DNA from: Flavobacteriales bacterium
GTDB taxonomy: Bacteria > Bacteroidota > Bacteroidia > Flavobacteriales > PHOS-HE28
Length of the DNA: 35,090 bases
Assembly (NCBI GenBank): GCA_008016945.1
Contig: SSGN01000227.1
Span: 1 to 35,090, forward strand
Direction of reading: 5' to 3'
In this document: in pieces, positions 33,204 to 35,090 of the stretch
How positions within the stretch are numbered: the first letter of the stretch is position 1
How the letters are laid out: each line of letters begins with the position of its first letter
The notes under the pieces: model-generated
What the model was told of the DNA's origin: nothing
Databases searched by the model: none
Seen by the model: only the letters and a program-made list of their open reading frames with translations
Position numbers and translations under genes: made by a program

Positions 33204-34211
33204 ATGAATTTCATCGACCACATCCGTATCGAATGCCGTTCCGGGAAGGGAGGCAAGGGAAGCAGCCACCTGCGGCGTGAGAAGTACATGCCCAAGGGCG
33301 GACCCGATGGGGGCGACGGCGGGCGTGGCGGACACATCATCCTACGGGGCAACGCCCAGCTTTGGACCCTGCTGCACCTGCGCTATACCAAACACGTGAT
33401 CGCCGAGGACGGCGAGGTGGGCGGCAGCAACCAGAGCAGCGGCCGCAGTGGCAAGGACCAGGTGATCGAGGTGCCGTTGGGTACCGTGGTGAAGGACGAT
33501 GAGACCGGCGAAGTGCTCTGTGAGGTGATCAACGATGGCGAGGAGAAGGTGCTTTTCAGCGGCGGACGTGGTGGCTTGGGGAACCAGCACTTCAAGTCCA
33601 GCACCAATCAGACCCCGCGGTATGCCCAGCCGGGCGAACCCGGTATCGAGAAGTGGGTGGTGATGGAGTTGAAGGTGTTGGCCGATGTGGGCCTGGTGGG
33701 CTTCCCCAATGCCGGTAAGAGCACCCTGCTCAGCGTGATCACCGCCGCCAAACCCAAGATCGCCGATTACGCTTTCACCACGCTCACCCCCAACCTGGGC
33801 ATCGTGCCTTATCGCGATCACAAGAGCTTCGTGATGGCCGACATCCCCGGGATCATCGAGGGGGCCTCCGAAGGCAAGGGATTGGGGCTGCGTTTCCTGC
33901 GCCATATCGAACGCAACAGCGTGCTTCTCTTCATGATCCCCGCCGATAGCACCGATGTGGCCAAGGACTACAGGATCCTCCTGAACGAGTTGGACCAGTA
34001 TTCTCCCGACCTGTTGGACAAGGACCGGCTGCTGGCCATCACCAAGTGCGACATGCTGGATACGGAGATGATGCGGCAGCTGGAGAAGGAACTGCCGCGC
34101 GGGGTGGACCATGTGTTCATCAGCAGCGTGGCGAACATCGGCTTGGACATGCTGAAGGACAAGCTCTGGAAGAAACTCCACGGCAGCTTCCCCGCCGACC
34201 GTGTGGATTGA
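33204..34211 (+). CDS. obgE: GTPase ObgE
   Basis: Obg is an essential GTPase that binds the 50S subunit late in its assembly and links growth to stress. The 335 residues comprise the glycine-rich Obg domain (about 1-158, with [20 protein letters not shown]) and the G domain. In the G domain are G1 GFPNAGKST, switch [23 protein letters not shown]4 TKCD and G5 SSV. There is no C-terminal OCT domain, as is common outside Firmicutes. The start at [10 protein letters not shown] is the family N-terminus; the longer frame runs into repeat copy D. A CACCTTTG at 33188 lacks the TA of a -7 box. Confidence 0.97.
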   Translation: MNFIDHIRIECRSGKGGKGSSHLRREKYMPKGGPDGGDGGRGGHIILRGNAQLWTLLHLRYTKHVIAEDGEVGGSNQSSGRSGKDQVIEVPLGTVVKDDETGEVLCEVINDGEEKVLFSGGRGGLGNQHFKSSTNQTPRYAQPGEPGIEKWVVMELKVLADVGLVGFPNAGKSTLLSVITAAKPKIADYAFTTLTPNLGIVPYRDHKSFVMADIPGIIEGASEGKGLGLRFLRHIERNSVLLFMIPADSTDVAKDYRILLNELDQYSPDLLDKDRLLAITKCDMLDTEMMRQLEKELPRGVDHVFISSVANIGLDMLKDKLWKKLHGSFPADRVD

Positions 34212-34217
34212 TCGGCG

Positions 34218-34796
34218 ATGGAGACCCTCGAAGCCCTGGACCGTGCGGCCTTCCTGGCGATCAACGGATGGCATGCACCATGGGCCGATGGGCCGATGCT
34301 GTTGGTGAGCGAGATGCTCACCTGGTTCCCGCTCTACCTCGTCTTCCTCTTCCTCATTCAACGCCGCTTCGATCGGCGTGGCCTCTGGTGGGCCATTCCG
34401 GTGCTGGGCCTTATGATCCTGTGCAGCGACAAGGGTTCCGTGATCCTGTTCAAGGAGACCGTACAACGGCTTCGCCCGTGCCACGAGCCCACGTTGCAAG
34501 GCATGGTCCATCTGGTGAAGGAAGGCTGCGGCGGCCGTTTCGGCTTCGTCTCTTCCCACGCCAGCAACCACTTCGCCATTGCCTTGTTCATGATCGGGGT
34601 GCTCGGTGGCAGACCGCGTTGGGCCCTCCCGGCCTTACTGGCGTGGGCATCCCTCGTGGCCTACAGCCGCGTTTACCTGGGTGTTCACTATCCCGGTGAT
34701 GTGCTCGTCGGTGCATTGTACGGGGCGGGCATCGGCGCGATATTCGCCGTGCTGTTCCGACGCGTTCACCAACATTTCTCCATGGCCTCGGCATGA
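34218..34796 (+). CDS. PAP2 family membrane phosphatase
   Basis: The 192-residue product has several transmembrane helices and the three PAP2 signatures: KETVQRLRP (KxxxxxxRP), a divergent second motif FVSSHASNHFAIA (usually PSGH) with the catalytic His, and SRVYLGVHYPGD (SRxxxxxHxxxD). Such enzymes remove phosphate from lipid phosphates, for example undecaprenyl pyrophosphate or phosphatidic acid, on the outer face of the inner membrane. The substrate is inferred only. It starts six bases after obgE and is probably co-transcribed. Confidence 0.93.
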   Translation: METLEALDRAAFLAINGWHAPWADGPMLLVSEMLTWFPLYLVFLFLIQRRFDRRGLWWAIPVLGLMILCSDKGSVILFKETVQRLRPCHEPTLQGMVHLVKEGCGGRFGFVSSHASNHFAIALFMIGVLGGRPRWALPALLAWASLVAYSRVYLGVHYPGDVLVGALYGAGIGAIFAVLFRRVHQHFSMASA

Positions 34797-34983
34797 CCCG
34801 ATCGCGTCGTTGCACCCAGACCTCGTCGCGATCGGTATGTACGGACCATCAACCTCGACATCAGTTCCATATCGGATGAGCGTTCCTGTCCTTTCCTCGC
34901 GGCCATGGGTCGCTGCACATGAACCTTCTTCTTCGACCAACGTGAGGTACACCTCTTGTGGCTTTCCATTTCGCGCGATACCG

Positions 34984-35090
34984 ATGAAACACCTCTTATG
35001 CGGGGCGTTCTTGTTCCTGCGGATCATCGCCTTCGGGCAGTCGAAGGCTGGGACGGTCGCGGCCTCGTACCATGCACCCACCTGGTCCAC
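34984..35090 (+). CDS. N-terminus of a secreted protein, cut by the window end
   Basis: From the ATG at 34984 the frame stays open to the window edge and reads MKHLLCGAFLFLRIIAFGQS then KAGTVAASYHAPTWST. This is a typical signal peptide with a basic start, hydrophobic core and a GQS cleavage site of the Bacteroidota kind. Nothing can be said of its function. The 187 bases between the PAP2 stop and this start hold no other gene that I can see. Confidence 0.65.
   Translation, partial: MKHLLCGAFLFLRIIAFGQSKAGTVAASYHAPTWS

Noticed and set aside
34635..35090. A 151-residue minus-strand frame at the window end
   Set aside because: It runs antisense through the PAP2 gene's conserved SRxxxxxHxxxD motif and over a signal-peptide start on the plus strand.

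Overview
The window comes from a high-GC member of the Bacteroidota, probably Flavobacteriales-like. Three things support this. LpxC and FabZ are fused into one protein, a hallmark of the phylum. The type IX secretion (T9SS) regulator PorX is present, together with a secreted protein carrying a T9SS-type C-terminal sorting signal. Several promoters match the Bacteroidota pattern (TTG, about 16-22 nt, then TAnnTTTG) rather than the sigma70 pattern. No rRNA, tRNA, CRISPR array, transposase or phage gene was seen.

Layout. 1-6173 (minus strand): a truncated, frameshifted T9SS cargo gene, then a lipid A/envelope cluster read right to left: DUF2911 protein, lpxD, lpxC-fabZ, lpxA, an ABC ATPase and efp. 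6735-7952 (minus): an HD-domain phosphohydrolase. 8188-11926 (plus): porX, tsaE, an alanine dehydrogenase-like gene and a small membrane protein. 12152-13357 (minus): proline dehydrogenase. 13411-15879 (plus): aroB and aroA of the shikimate pathway. 15934-18800: a zinc alcohol dehydrogenase (minus) and formate-tetrahydrofolate ligase (plus). 18983-23097: a 33-residue membrane miniprotein, a coiled-coil protein, a beta-propeller/adenylate cyclase sensor and a divergent small HTH-like protein. 23601-26364: an OmpA-type protein and a MATE exporter. 26364-27742: a four-helix-bundle (S23) gene bracketed by inverted arrays of 7-bp repeats, then a redoxin-like secreted protein. 27939-31315 (minus): a tightly coupled three-gene operon of a PorV/PorQ-like protein, a helix-hairpin-helix outer-membrane barrel and a small protein. 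31432-34796 (plus): hpt, adk, obgE and a PAP2 phosphatase. 34984 to the end: the start of another secreted protein.

The most unusual signal is not protein coding. Four copies of one roughly 155-205 bp element with terminal inverted repeats (ATACCATT...AATGGTAT) lie in gaps at 11952-12155, 27785-27939, 32740-32940 and 32942-33104. Two copies touch or supply the stop codon of the neighbouring gene. Two others stand head to head between adk and obgE. No transposase is present, so the family looks like a miniature non-autonomous element or a structured RNA repeat. Other non-coding structures are a REP-like double hairpin with a GTAG foot upstream of porX and the heptamer arrays around the S23 gene.
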